From: Sphingomonas gei
GTDB taxonomy: Bacteria > Pseudomonadota > Alphaproteobacteria > Sphingomonadales > Sphingomonadaceae
Length of the DNA: 64,000 nucleotides
Direction: 5' to 3'
NCBI RefSeq assembly: GCF_004792685.1
Contig: NZ_SRXT01000010.1
Coordinates: 48,910 to 112,909 of the forward strand
In this document: positions 52,246-61,360 of the stretch, piece by piece
How positions within the stretch are numbered: the first letter of the stretch is position 1
Layout: each line of letters begins with the position of its first letter
Notes under the pieces: model-generated
Databases searched by the model: none
Told to the model about the DNA's origin: nothing
What the model saw: only the letters and a program-made list of their open reading frames with translations
Translations under genes and position numbers: made by a program

Positions 52246-54420
52246 TCAGAACTTGAAACCCACCCGCGCTTCGATCGTGCGCGGCGACGCGAAGGCTTCG
52301 GCAACGCCGGCCGGCAGATTGTCGCCGCGATTGATGCGGTAGAGCAGGTCGGTCAGATTGCGACCGACTCCCTCGACATAGAAAGCGCCGTTCGGCGCGG
52401 TCCAGCGTAGCGTTGCATTGACGATGCCGTCCGGGGGATCGAAATTGTAAGTCGTGTCATAGGTATAGGGGAAGATCGTGGTGCTGCGGAAATTATACTC
52501 CGCCCGGCCGCTGATCGCGCCGATGCCGGGGACCGAACCGGTGTAGTTCACCCCTGCGGTCCCGCTCCATTTCGGCGCGAGCGGCAAGGGACGGTTCGAC
52601 ACCGGCAAGCCGGTGGTCGGTGACACATGATTGCTGACGTCGGTATCGAGATAGGCGCCGTTGAAGTCGAGCGACAGGCCGCTCCCCAATTGGGCATCGA
52701 CGAACAATTCGGCACCCTTGATCTTGGCGCGGGCGTCGTTGGTCACGCCGACGACGACGCTGTTCAACTGCACGATCGCAGTGCGCAACTGGATGCCGCG
52801 ATAATCCATGTAGAAGGCAGACAGGTTGAGCGTGATGCGGCGGTCGAGGAACTGGCTCTTCACGCCGGCCTCGTAGGACCAGATGTCCTCGGGGCCGAAC
52901 ACCGGGCGGCCGATCGTGTCCTGGCTGTTGATGCCGCCATTCTTATAGCCTTGCGTAGCGCCGACATAGACCATGACATTCGCGTCCGGCTTCCATTGCA
53001 GCTGGAGGCTCGGGGTGAACTTGTCGCCCGAGGTGGCGATGTCGAGCGGGGTGATGGTCAGCGCGAAGGTCTGGGCGGGCGCCCGGGTTCCGCGCTTCCA
53101 GTCGTGCGAATAGCGCGCGCCGGCGATCAGCGAGACCTGGTCGCCCAGATGATAGGTCAGCTGGCCAAAACCGGCCACCGAGCGCGATTTGGCGGTGGTA
53201 CGGAGCAATGCCGCGGACTGATAATCGACCGCGGGGATCGCTGCGAGGTTGAAGCCGTAATCGAGGAACTCGCGGCCCTCGTCACCATAAAGGAACAGGC
53301 CGGCGAGCCATTCGAGCTGCGACGCACCTTTGCTGAACAGCTGCAATTCCTGCGAATAGGAACGATAGACTTGGCTGGTGATCTGCCGTTCGATCGGCAG
53401 CCCGGTGCCGTCGGTGTCCTGGCTGTCGCGGTCTCCATAGAAGGTGTAGCCGGTGATCGAGCGCAGGCCGACCGCGCCAAGAGCCCAGTCGAGATTGAGC
53501 CCGACGACATCGCCCTTGCGCAGCGAGTGCGTCGGATAATCGACTCGGATATGGCGGGGATCGACGCGCTGATATTCCGGCGGGACCAGCACGGCATAAC
53601 TGTCGTCCGGGTCCGATCCGATGCTCGGATCGAGCGAACCGCCATAGCCGAGGCCGCTCTTGTCGTAGGAATGCTGCCAGAACAGCATCGCCTTGATATC
53701 AGCAGACGGGGTCAGCACGGCGGTGGCGCGGAAACCGCGATAATTGGTATCGTCGAGGCGCTTTCCGTCGATCAGATTATGCGTGTAGCCGTCGTCCCGG
53801 GCGTACACGCCGGCGATACGAACGGCGATGAGATCGTTGCCGGCCGATACCGCGGCCTGGGCGCGGCGCATCCCGAACGAACCGCCGCCGACATAGCCTT
53901 CGGCCACAAAGCCGCTGATCGGCTCGGCGCTGATGACGTTGATCGCACCGCCCGTGGCGTTGCGCCCATACAGCGTGCCTTGCGGCCCTTTCAGCACTTC
54001 GACGCGGGCGATGTCATAAAGCTGGCCGAGCACGCTGCCGGCACGCGGCAGATAGACGCCGTTGAGACTGGCGGCGTTCGACGGGTCGGCGCCGATACTG
54101 CGGATGTTGTTGCCGATGCCACGGATCGCGACGTTCACTTCGCGATCGGTGATCGCGATCGAGAGATTGGGTGTCTTGCTCTGGATGTCGAACGCGCTGG
54201 TGATGCCCGAGCGTTGCAATGCCTGAGCAGAGAAGACGTTGAGCGTCGAGGGGATGCTCTGCGCGGTTTCCTCGCGGTGGCGCGCGGTGACGACGATATC
54301 GCCTTCATGGTCGTCGGCTGCCGACTGGTCGACCGCCGCATCAGTGGATTGGGCTGCCGCCGGCATGGCGCTCGCCAGGGCGATTACGCTGGCTACGAAA
54401 GTCAGTTTTGCGTTCCGCAT
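52246..54420 (-). CDS. TonB-dependent receptor B (catabolic cluster)
   Basis: A 724-residue outer-membrane receptor with a signal peptide ending AAAQ and a TonB-box-like DIVVTARHREE near residue 40. The plug carries TPNLSIAITDREVNVAIRG-like and VEVLKGPQGTLYGRNATGG-like sequence. The long barrel ends ARVGFKF. No STN domain. The ATG at 54420 follows a GGGGGAAG ribosome site; longer in-frame starts would add a non-signal leader. It is divergent from the XRE-cupin regulator, with a copy of the dyad between them. It probably takes up the same or a related substrate as receptor A. Confidence 0.92.
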   Translation of the reverse strand: MRNAKLTFVASVIALASAMPAAAQSTDAAVDQSAADDHEGDIVVTARHREETAQSIPSTLNVFSAQALQRSGITSAFDIQSKTPNLSIAITDREVNVAIRGIGNNIRSIGADPSNAASLNGVYLPRAGSVLGQLYDIARVEVLKGPQGTLYGRNATGGAINVISAEPISGFVAEGYVGGGSFGMRRAQAAVSAGNDLIAVRIAGVYARDDGYTHNLIDGKRLDDTNYRGFRATAVLTPSADIKAMLFWQHSYDKSGLGYGGSLDPSIGSDPDDSYAVLVPPEYQRVDPRHIRVDYPTHSLRKGDVVGLNLDWALGAVGLRSITGYTFYGDRDSQDTDGTGLPIERQITSQVYRSYSQELQLFSKGASQLEWLAGLFLYGDEGREFLDYGFNLAAIPAVDYQSAALLRTTAKSRSVAGFGQLTYHLGDQVSLIAGARYSHDWKRGTRAPAQTFALTITPLDIATSGDKFTPSLQLQWKPDANVMVYVGATQGYKNGGINSQDTIGRPVFGPEDIWSYEAGVKSQFLDRRITLNLSAFYMDYRGIQLRTAIVQLNSVVVGVTNDARAKIKGAELFVDAQLGSGLSLDFNGAYLDTDVSNHVSPTTGLPVSNRPLPLAPKWSGTAGVNYTGSVPGIGAISGRAEYNFRSTTIFPYTYDTTYNFDPPDGIVNATLRWTAPNGAFYVEGVGRNLTDLLYRINRGDNLPAGVAEAFASPRTIEARVGFKF

Positions 54421-54571
54421 GTCGCTTCCCCCTTTTGTCGTGCTCCCGGCCACGCCGCCGCAGCCCGGCCGGCCGCAGGGCACCGTCCGCCCTTATCTGG
54501 CGTCGACAGGGCCGACGATTGAATGCGCAAGAATGACGAATTACGCAACTATAATTACATTATGGAAATAT

Positions 54572-54588
54572 ATTTCTTAGATAGAAAT
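54572..54588. promoter_or_regulatory. ATTTC-N7-GAAAT dyad, site 4
   Basis: A perfect dyad ATTTC-TTAGATA-GAAAT, overlapped on its left by the 12-bp palindrome GAAATATATTTC (54565-54576). It lies between receptor B (152 nt) and the XRE-cupin gene (103 nt), so autoregulation is likely. Confidence 0.65.
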
Positions 54589-54690
54589 ATAACAGCACTC
54601 ATTCGGGTTGGGCGTCTCTTTTCGGTCGAAATCGAAAATCACCTTGGTCGGCAGTGCCGGGCGCGCTAGTTTCTCCGGACAGGAGATTTG

Positions 54691-55389
54691 ATGGCTGGCG
54701 ATTTTTCCAAGGGCAGGATCCAGGCGAGGCCCGGTGCGGCGTTGAAGGCATTGCGTTCGGAGCGCGGGCTGACGCTTGCCGATGTGAGCGGCCTGACCGG
54801 CATGAACGTCTCGACGCTGTCGAAGATCGAGAACGGCAAGGTCGCGCTGACGCTCGACAAGCTGCTGCGCATCAGCGACGGGCTCGGCGTCGACATGACC
54901 GAATTGTTCGGGCCGGGACCGAAGGATGCGCCCAAATTGGAGGGCGCGACCCGCCGCAGCATCACCCGCGCCGGCGAGGGCCGTGCGATCGAAATGCCGC
55001 GCGGCAATTATCTCTATGTGGCTTCGGAGCTGCTCAACAAGCGGATCACCCCGATCATCGGCGATGTCTTCGCCCGCGACATCGCCGAATATGGCGAGCT
55101 GATGCGCCACGCCGGCGAGGAATATGTCTATGTCCTCGAAGGCACGCTCGAACTGCATACCGAACTCTACACCCCCGCGCGGCTGGAAAAGGGCGATTCG
55201 GTCTATTTCGACAGCCAGATGGGCCACGCCTATATCGCGGTGGGCGACGCGCCGTGCCGGATATTGTCGATCTGCGCGACGTCGGAGGCGCATATGGTCG
55301 AGGCGCACGCGAACGTCGCCGAGGCAGAGCATGTCAGCAACGTCGCCGCGCGCACCAAGCGGCTCGCCAACGCCGGACAGGGCGCTTAG
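54691..55389 (+). CDS. XRE-cupin transcriptional regulator
   Basis: A 232-residue regulator. The N-terminal XRE helix-turn-helix at about 14-70 reads LKALRSERGLTLADVSGLTG and STLSKIENGKVALTLDKLL. The C-terminal cupin at about 125-205 has EYVYVLEGTLELHTE and KGDSVYFDSQMGHAY. Such proteins bind a small effector in the cupin and often control amino-acid or amine catabolism. The ATG at 54691 has AGGAG 5 nt upstream. The stop overlaps the IOR stop (read from the other strand) by 3 nt. As the only regulator in the block, it is the best candidate for binding the five dyads at 44866, 49752, 49874, 54572 and 61079. Confidence 0.9.
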   Translation: MAGDFSKGRIQARPGAALKALRSERGLTLADVSGLTGMNVSTLSKIENGKVALTLDKLLRISDGLGVDMTELFGPGPKDAPKLEGATRRSITRAGEGRAIEMPRGNYLYVASELLNKRITPIIGDVFARDIAEYGELMRHAGEEYVYVLEGTLELHTELYTPARLEKGDSVYFDSQMGHAYIAVGDAPCRILSICATSEAHMVEAHANVAEAEHVSNVAARTKRLANAGQGA

Positions 55390-58300
55390 CCCCTAAGTTC
55401 GGCAAGCAGCGCCTCGGCCGCCGGCGCCTTGACGTGACCGAAGCCGCGCACCGCGAGCGGCGCCCGGGCGATACGAACGGCATCGGCGAGGGTGTCAGGC
55501 GCCAGCGCCGCGCACAGCGCCTCGACCCGGGCCAGATAGGCATCGCGGAGATCGCGTTCGAGCCGGCGTTCGGCGGTGCGGCCGAACGGATCGAATAGGG
55601 TCTCGCGCAGCGGCTTGAGCGCGGCGAGCAGCGACAGCAACGGGAAGATCCACGCGCCGAAACTGCGCTTGCGCGGATGGCCGGTGCGCGGATCGATGCG
55701 GGAAAGGATCGGCGGCGCGAGGTGGACCTTGAGCGCGCGCGTTCCTTCGAACTCGCCCTCGAGCGCGGCGCGGAAGCGGCCGTCGGTGTAGAGGCGGCCG
55801 ACTTCATATTCGTCCTTGTACGCCATCAGCTTGAAGGCGGAGCGGGCGGTAGCCCAGGCGAAATCCTCGCCGCCGGGGACCGTGTCGCTCGCGGTGCGGA
55901 TCCTGGCCATGAGATCGTCGAAGCGGCGGGCGTAGCGCGCGTTCCAATATTGCGTCAGGTCTTCGCTGCGGCGCTGGAGGAAGGCATCCAGCGTTTCCGC
56001 TGCCACTTCGGGTTCGGGCACTTCGAGCGCGGCGCGGCGGCCGGCTTCGAACGCCGCGAGGTTGCTTGCCACCGCGCGCTTGTTGAGCTCGATCGCCTTG
56101 ACGATCGCCGCGCGCGACAGCGGGACGCCACCGCGCTGCCAGGCGAAGCCGAGCAGGATCATGTTGGCGCCGATCGAATCGCCGAACAGCCTCGTCGCTA
56201 GCTGGCTGGCATGCAGCGTCGCGGGCGGTTCGCCGGCAGCGGCAGTCAGCGGGGCGAGCAACGCCGCCGGATCGATCGCCGCGTCGCGGTTCGTCTGGAA
56301 GGTGGCGGTGGCGCTGGTATCGCTATTGCCGATCACCAGACTGCCCTCGGCGATCGTCGACAGCACTTCGGGGTGCACTGCGGCGATGAGGTCGCAGCCG
56401 AGCACCAGATCGGCCTCGCGTGTGCCGATCTTGGCCGAGACCACTGCCGCGGGATCGCGGCGCAGGCGGACATGGCTGAACACCGCCCCGCCCTTCTGGC
56501 TGAGGCCGGTCATGTCGAACAGATTGGCGTGGAGGCCGTCGATCTGCGCGGCCATCCCCAGCACCGCGCCGATCGTCACCACGCCGGTGCCGCCGATGCC
56601 GGCGATCATCATGTCGAAATGGTCGGCGGCGACGCGGAAGATCGGATCGGGCAAAGCGGCGTCCGCGCCCGCGGTTTCGCGCGGTGCCTTGCGGGGTTTT
56701 CCGCCTTCGACCGTCACGAAGGATGGGCAGAAGCCGGCTACGCACGAAAAATCCTTGTTGCACGCCGACTGGTCGATCCTGCGCTTGCGGCCTAGTTCGG
56801 TCTCGAGCGGCTGGATCGCCAGGCAGTTCGACACGGTCGAGCAGTCGCCGCATCCTTCGCAGACGAGCGCGTTGATGAAGGTGCGCCGGTCGGGATCGGG
56901 AAAGGCGCCGATCTTGCGCCGGCGGCGCTTCTCCGCGGCGCAGACCTGATCGTAGATCAGGACGGTGACGCCGGGCACTTCGCGCAGCGCTTTCTGGGCG
57001 AGCGCAAGCTCGTCGCGGTGGCGGAGCTCGGTGCCGCGCGGCAGCGGTTCTTCGGCAAATCGATCCGGGTCTTCCGACAGCACGACGATGCGCTCGACAC
57101 CCTCGGCCCGCACCTGCTCGACGATGCGCGCGACGGTGAGATCGCCTTCGACCGGCTGCCCGCCGGTCATCGCCACGGCGTCGTTGAACAGGATCTTGTA
57201 GGTGATCGTGGTGCCGGCACGCACTGCGGCGCGGATCGCCAGCGATCCCGAATGATTATAGGTGCCGTCGCCCAAATTCTGGAAGATGTGCTGCGTATCG
57301 GTAAAGGCGGACAGGCCGATCCAGTTTGCGCCCTCGGCGCCCATATGGCCCATCGGGATCGGATTGCGCTCGGGGTGGAACAGCGCCATCGAATGACAGC
57401 CGATCCCGGTCGCGCCGAACGAGCCGTGCGGCACCTTGGTCGAGAGATTGTGGGGGCAGCCGGGGCAGAAGGCCGGCCGTCGCGCGGCGACGGGCAGTTG
57501 CGGTCGAACGTCGGCAAAACGTGCGCGCAGCGTGCCGGCGGCCTCGGCAAATGCGGGAACCTGCTTGGCGATGCCCGGAAAGTTCGCATCGAGTCGTTCG
57601 GCCAAAGCCAGCGCGACGATCGTCGCGTCGAGCGGCATGTCCTCCGGCAGCAGCGCGCTGCCATCGGGCTTGCGCTTGCCGGTGATCCGCGGCCGGCGCT
57701 CGAGCGCATAGAGCTGGGCCATGGCCTGGGTCTCGGCGTGCGGGCGCTTCTCCTCGACGAAACAGATTTCGCGCGCCTGGGCCGCGGCGTCCTGCAATCC
57801 GGCGGGATCGAGCGGGTAGAGCAACGCAATCTTGTAGACGCCGATGCCGAGCCGCCGAGCCGCGGCGTCGTCGATGCCGAGCAGGTCCAGTGCCGCGATC
57901 ACGTCGGGATAGGCCTTGCCCGCGGTCCCGATCAGGAATTCGGGCTGTTCGGCGCCGAGAGCGATGCGATCGAGCCGATTGGCTCGGGCAAAGGCGGCCG
58001 CCATCGGCAGCTTGTGCCGCACCAGCCGTGCATCTTGTCGCTGCGTCGCCATCACTTCCGGGCGGATGTGGACGCCGCCCTCGACTTCGGACGCCTCGGG
58101 CAGGACGAAGTCCGGCGGCGGCAGGAGATCGACCGCCTCGGTGGCCTCCGCGGTCTCGTTCACGAGCTTGAGCCCCACTAAAAGCCCCGAATGGCGAGAC
58201 ATGGCGATCGCGGCGAGCCCCATCTGCAGAATCTCGGTGACATTGCTGGGATAGAGCGTCGGAACGCCCCAACTGGCCAGCGTCAGGTCGCTCTGATGCG

Positions 58301-58766
58301 CGGTGGTCGAGGACTTGCCGGTATGGTCGTCGCCATAGATCAGGACGACGCCGCCCTGGGGCGAGACGCCGTGGAGATTCGCGTGCTTGATCGCGTCGCC
58401 CGAGCGATCGACCCCCGGCCCCTTGCCATACCAGAGCGCGAAGACGCCATCGACCCTCTTGCCGGGGATGAAATCGATCTGCTGCGTGCCGGCGACCGCC
58501 GTGAGCGCCAGATCCTCGTTGACGCCGGGATGGAAGACGATCCCGCTTTCCGCCAGTGCGTCTGCGGCTTTCCACAACGCGTCGTCATAGCCGCCGAGCG
58601 GCGACCCGCGATAGCCGCTGATATAGCCGGCGGTGTTGAGGCCCTGGCGGCGGTCGAGCGCGCGCTGCACGATCGGCAGGCGCACCAGCGCCTGCGCGCC
58701 GCTGATCAGGACGCGGCCGGCATCGAGTCGGTAGCGGTTCTCGAGGCAGATTGCATCGGTGGACAT
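55386..58766 (-). CDS. Fused indolepyruvate ferredoxin oxidoreductase
   Basis: An 1126-residue single-chain 2-oxoacid:ferredoxin oxidoreductase (IorA plus IorB type). It converts aryl-pyruvates such as indolepyruvate or phenylpyruvate to aryl-acetyl-CoA with CO2 release. The N-terminal pyrimidine-binding half has GYISGYRGSPLGGYD. The TPP-binding part includes FCPGCPHNLS and GIGCHSM. A ferredoxin-like segment (EGCGDCSTVSNC, then CNKDFSC) supplies Fe-S ligands. The C-terminal gamma-type domain begins GIGGTGVVTIGAVLG. The ATG at 58766 overlaps the upstream peptidase stop by one base (TGATG), so translation is coupled. Third gene of the ridA-peptidase-ior operon. Confidence 0.92.
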   Translation of the reverse strand: MSTDAICLENRYRLDAGRVLISGAQALVRLPIVQRALDRRQGLNTAGYISGYRGSPLGGYDDALWKAADALAESGIVFHPGVNEDLALTAVAGTQQIDFIPGKRVDGVFALWYGKGPGVDRSGDAIKHANLHGVSPQGGVVLIYGDDHTGKSSTTAHQSDLTLASWGVPTLYPSNVTEILQMGLAAIAMSRHSGLLVGLKLVNETAEATEAVDLLPPPDFVLPEASEVEGGVHIRPEVMATQRQDARLVRHKLPMAAAFARANRLDRIALGAEQPEFLIGTAGKAYPDVIAALDLLGIDDAAARRLGIGVYKIALLYPLDPAGLQDAAAQAREICFVEEKRPHAETQAMAQLYALERRPRITGKRKPDGSALLPEDMPLDATIVALALAERLDANFPGIAKQVPAFAEAAGTLRARFADVRPQLPVAARRPAFCPGCPHNLSTKVPHGSFGATGIGCHSMALFHPERNPIPMGHMGAEGANWIGLSAFTDTQHIFQNLGDGTYNHSGSLAIRAAVRAGTTITYKILFNDAVAMTGGQPVEGDLTVARIVEQVRAEGVERIVVLSEDPDRFAEEPLPRGTELRHRDELALAQKALREVPGVTVLIYDQVCAAEKRRRRKIGAFPDPDRRTFINALVCEGCGDCSTVSNCLAIQPLETELGRKRRIDQSACNKDFSCVAGFCPSFVTVEGGKPRKAPRETAGADAALPDPIFRVAADHFDMMIAGIGGTGVVTIGAVLGMAAQIDGLHANLFDMTGLSQKGGAVFSHVRLRRDPAAVVSAKIGTREADLVLGCDLIAAVHPEVLSTIAEGSLVIGNSDTSATATFQTNRDAAIDPAALLAPLTAAAGEPPATLHASQLATRLFGDSIGANMILLGFAWQRGGVPLSRAAIVKAIELNKRAVASNLAAFEAGRRAALEVPEPEVAAETLDAFLQRRSEDLTQYWNARYARRFDDLMARIRTASDTVPGGEDFAWATARSAFKLMAYKDEYEVGRLYTDGRFRAALEGEFEGTRALKVHLAPPILSRIDPRTGHPRKRSFGAWIFPLLSLLAALKPLRETLFDPFGRTAERRLERDLRDAYLARVEALCAALAPDTLADAVRIARAPLAVRGFGHVKAPAAEALLAELRG

Positions 58767-60658
58767 CAGCGCCTCGGCAAATCGGCGGCGGCCAGGTCCA
58801 GCCAGATCGCCGAAGGCTGCCTGGGCGTGTGGAAGACCTTGTGGGTCTGCGCCTTGAAGGTCTCGGGCGCGGCCCTGTAGATATTGGGTTGGAAGGCCTG
58901 CGGGTTGCGGTCGATCAGCGGGAACCAGCTGCTTTGGACCTGCACGGCGATGCGATGGCCCTTCTTGAAGAGGTGCGAAGCGGAATGCAGGTCGATCGCA
59001 TAATCGAGCACCTGGTTGGGCACGATCGCCTGCGGCCTTTCGAAGCCCTGGCGATAACGGCCGCGGAATACGTCGTTGGCGATCATCCACTGGCGCCCGC
59101 GCACCTCGGCCGGGGTGGCCGCGTCGCTCGGGAAGACGTCGATCAGCTTGACTACCCAATCGGCATCGCTGCCGGTTGTGCTCGCGAAAAGCTTGGCGAG
59201 GATATCGCCGCGCACGGTAATGTCCTCGCTCAGGATATCGGTCTGCCAGACGAGGACGTCGTCGCGCTTGGCGAACGGCGCCTGATCGTCGGAAAGCCAG
59301 GTCGCCCACTCGGCATTGCCCGAGATCACTCCGGCGATCGGCCGCTGCCGATAGGGAATTGGATTGGCGGGATCTGACACGAACTGCGCGGACGGCGCTT
59401 CGCTGGCGGCGGGCGGATCAAACGACAGCCGGCCGTTGGCGTGGAAATAGAGCGCCCGTTTCGAGACGCCTTCCCTGGATGGCCAGGACTTGTAGCTGCG
59501 CCACTGGTTGCTGCCGGTCTCGAAGATCATCGCCTCCGGCTGGCCGAGCGGTGCGTCGCCCTTCAGCCAGTGCCGGAACCACGGCGTCTCGATCTTCTGG
59601 CGATAGTGCGTCGCGGTGTCGCTGCCGAGGTCGAAGGGACCGAAGCGATCCCAGCTCGGCCGCGTCCAGCCGCCATGGTTCCACGGGCCGACGACGAGGA
59701 AATTGCGACCCTTGGCGTCGCCCTTTTCCTGGTTCCTGTAGATCGTCATCGCGCCGTAAAAATCTTCCTGGTCCCACCATCCGGCGACGATCAGGTTCGG
59801 CACCGCGACCTTGGCGGGCATCCGGCGCGAGGTGACGTTGCTCTTCCAGAAGGCGTCGTAGTCGGGGTGCTCGGCAAAATTCTGCCAGGTGGGCAGCGGC
59901 TTCCCGAACACCTTGGTATCCAGCGACGACAATTGTCCCTGTTTGAGGAACCAGCTGTACGGGTCTTCCTTGAAGTCGAAAGTGGTCAGACCACCCTTCT
60001 CGGCTTCCAGGAAAGTCGCGAATTCCCAGCCATATTGCAGCCGGAACGCACCATTGTGATGGAAATCGTCATTGACGAACATGTCCTCGGGCGACGCCTG
60101 CACCGAAATCGCCTTGAGCGCGGGGTGGGGGTCGACGGTCGACATTGCCGTCGTCCACCCCGGATAGGAGACGCCGAACATCCCGACCGCGCCGTTGTTG
60201 CGCGGTAGCTTCTTGGTCAGCCAGTCGATGCTGTCGTAAATGTCGGTCGATTGATCGATCTCTTTCGGCGAACTGGCCTTGGGCTGGAGCATGACGAAAT
60301 TGCCCTCGGAGCCGAAACGGCCGCGGACATCCTCGAGCACGAAGATGAAGCCATCCTTGGCGAGATCGCTGAATGCGCCGCCAAACAGCTTGAGGACATG
60401 TTCGGGATCGAAGCCGTAGGGCGAAACCTGGAGCAGGATCGGCAGAAGGCCGGTCCGCGCCCTGGGCCGCCACACCTGGGCGTGCATCTTCGCCCCATCG
60501 CGCATCGGGATGCTGACGGTTTCGCCGACATAGTCGCCAATCTGGCCGTTTCGGGCGAGCGGCGAGGCCTGCTGGGCGATCACGGGCGTCGACGTCGCCA
60601 GACACAAAGCCAGGCTGGCCAGCAATGTGCGCGAAGTGCGGAGCAGCGCGTGCATCAT
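58766..60658 (-). CDS. CocE/NonD-family alpha-amino-ester-hydrolase-like peptidase
   Basis: A 630-residue exported alpha/beta-hydrolase (signal peptide ending VIAQ at about 29). The catalytic Ser164 is in GVSYPGW, Asp296 in WWDQED, His328 in GPWNHGG, and Tyr81 (SPYG) would serve the oxyanion hole. Asp197/198 (NDDFHHNGAF) with Glu298 and Asp299 reproduce the carboxylate cluster that binds the alpha-amino group in alpha-amino-ester hydrolases. A C-terminal jelly-roll domain completes the family plan. The start is the ATGATG at 60658, 5 nt after ridA. It probably cleaves an ester or amide of an alpha-amino acid in the periplasm. Confidence 0.87.
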   Translation of the reverse strand: MMHALLRTSRTLLASLALCLATSTPVIAQQASPLARNGQIGDYVGETVSIPMRDGAKMHAQVWRPRARTGLLPILLQVSPYGFDPEHVLKLFGGAFSDLAKDGFIFVLEDVRGRFGSEGNFVMLQPKASSPKEIDQSTDIYDSIDWLTKKLPRNNGAVGMFGVSYPGWTTAMSTVDPHPALKAISVQASPEDMFVNDDFHHNGAFRLQYGWEFATFLEAEKGGLTTFDFKEDPYSWFLKQGQLSSLDTKVFGKPLPTWQNFAEHPDYDAFWKSNVTSRRMPAKVAVPNLIVAGWWDQEDFYGAMTIYRNQEKGDAKGRNFLVVGPWNHGGWTRPSWDRFGPFDLGSDTATHYRQKIETPWFRHWLKGDAPLGQPEAMIFETGSNQWRSYKSWPSREGVSKRALYFHANGRLSFDPPAASEAPSAQFVSDPANPIPYRQRPIAGVISGNAEWATWLSDDQAPFAKRDDVLVWQTDILSEDITVRGDILAKLFASTTGSDADWVVKLIDVFPSDAATPAEVRGRQWMIANDVFRGRYRQGFERPQAIVPNQVLDYAIDLHSASHLFKKGHRIAVQVQSSWFPLIDRNPQAFQPNIYRAAPETFKAQTHKVFHTPRQPSAIWLDLAAADLPRR

Positions 60659-60663
60659 CCGCC

Positions 60664-61014
60664 TCACTGCGCCGGGCGCTGCGCGACGACCTCGATCTCG
60701 ACCAAAGCCTGCGGCAGGATGAGATCGCTCACCACCGTTGACCGCGCCGGCGCATGGTTGCCGAACGCATCGGCATAGGCCTGGTTGAAGCCGGCAAAGT
60801 CCGCCGCATCCTTCAGCCACACCGTCGCCTTGACGACCTGGTCGAGGGTGAGTCCGGCCTGTGCCAGCACCTGCGCGATGTTGCGCATCGTCTGGGCCGT
60901 CTGCCCCTCGATATCGGGTGCCGATATCACCCGGTTCTCGTCGAAGGGGAGCTGGCCGGACAGGAAGACCAGCGATCCGCTATCGGTCCAGAGCGCGAGA
61001 TGCGGTGCCGCCAT
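60664..61014 (-). CDS. RidA-family imine deaminase
   Basis: A 116-residue RidA/YjgF-type protein that hydrolyses reactive imino acids to 2-oxo acids and ammonia. The fold shows FLSGQLPFDE, QTAQTMRNIAQVLAQAGL, VVKATVWLKD and ARSTVVSDLILPQALVEIEVVA. The catalytic Arg in that last block is present, read as PARSTV. First gene of the ridA-peptidase-ior operon, with GAGGGGA upstream of the ATG and a regulatory dyad 65 nt upstream. Pairing with a DAO-family oxidase in the same regulon fits removal of the imino product before the ior step. Confidence 0.9.
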   Translation of the reverse strand: MAAPHLALWTDSGSLVFLSGQLPFDENRVISAPDIEGQTAQTMRNIAQVLAQAGLTLDQVVKATVWLKDAADFAGFNQAYADAFGNHAPARSTVVSDLILPQALVEIEVVAQRPAQ

Positions 61015-61078
61015 TCGATGTCCCCTCGAGCATTTGATGCCGAGCCATGTCTAGCAGCAATTGCTATATTGGAAACTA

Positions 61079-61095
61079 TTTTCTTATGGAGAAAT
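61079..61095 (-). promoter_or_regulatory. ATTTC-N7-GAAAT dyad, site 5
   Basis: TTTTC-TTATGGA-GAAAT lies 65 nt upstream of ridA. With its left flank (TGGAAA) it matches the site-4 region over 26 bp at about 19 positions. Confidence 0.6.
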
Positions 61096-61360
61096 TTGCA
61101 AGCGAGAGCTGTGCCAAAAAAGGCGGTGTGTTGGATTGTGTCATTGCCGCCCTCCTTTCGTGTGCGAGGCGGCGCGGGAAGCGCGATGCGGCGCGACAAG
61201 GCGGCGGAGACCCCATGCGCGGCCGCAAAAGTGGGAAGCTGCCCACCCCCAAGCGTGGGAGCGATTGTGGTTTATCGACGCTCTCGCTCGGAACAACACC
61301 GCCCCAAGGAGCGCACCGGCATATCGCCGGAGACGCCCAGGAAAATGAAGAGGATCCTCA
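61096..61360 (+). promoter_or_regulatory. Structured leader of the methyl-cycle operon
   Basis: This 265-nt gap precedes the methyltransferase-metK-ahcY genes. CCCAC at 61242-61246 can pair either with GTGGG at 61231-61235 or with GTGGG at 61255-61259, giving mutually exclusive hairpins. A further stem CCGGC/GCCGG is at 61316-61330, about 30 nt before the start. I could not match it to a known SAM or SAH riboswitch class. GAGGAT precedes the ATG. Confidence 0.4.

Noticed and set aside
54565..54576. The 12-bp palindrome GAAATATATTTC as a separate operator class.
   Set aside because: It overlaps dyad site 4 and is not repeated at the other dyads, so it is treated as part of that site.
61096..61360. 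Known SAM-II, SAM-V or SAH riboswitch before the metK operon.
   Set aside because: The characteristic conserved core segments could not be found by eye, so only the competing hairpins are reported.
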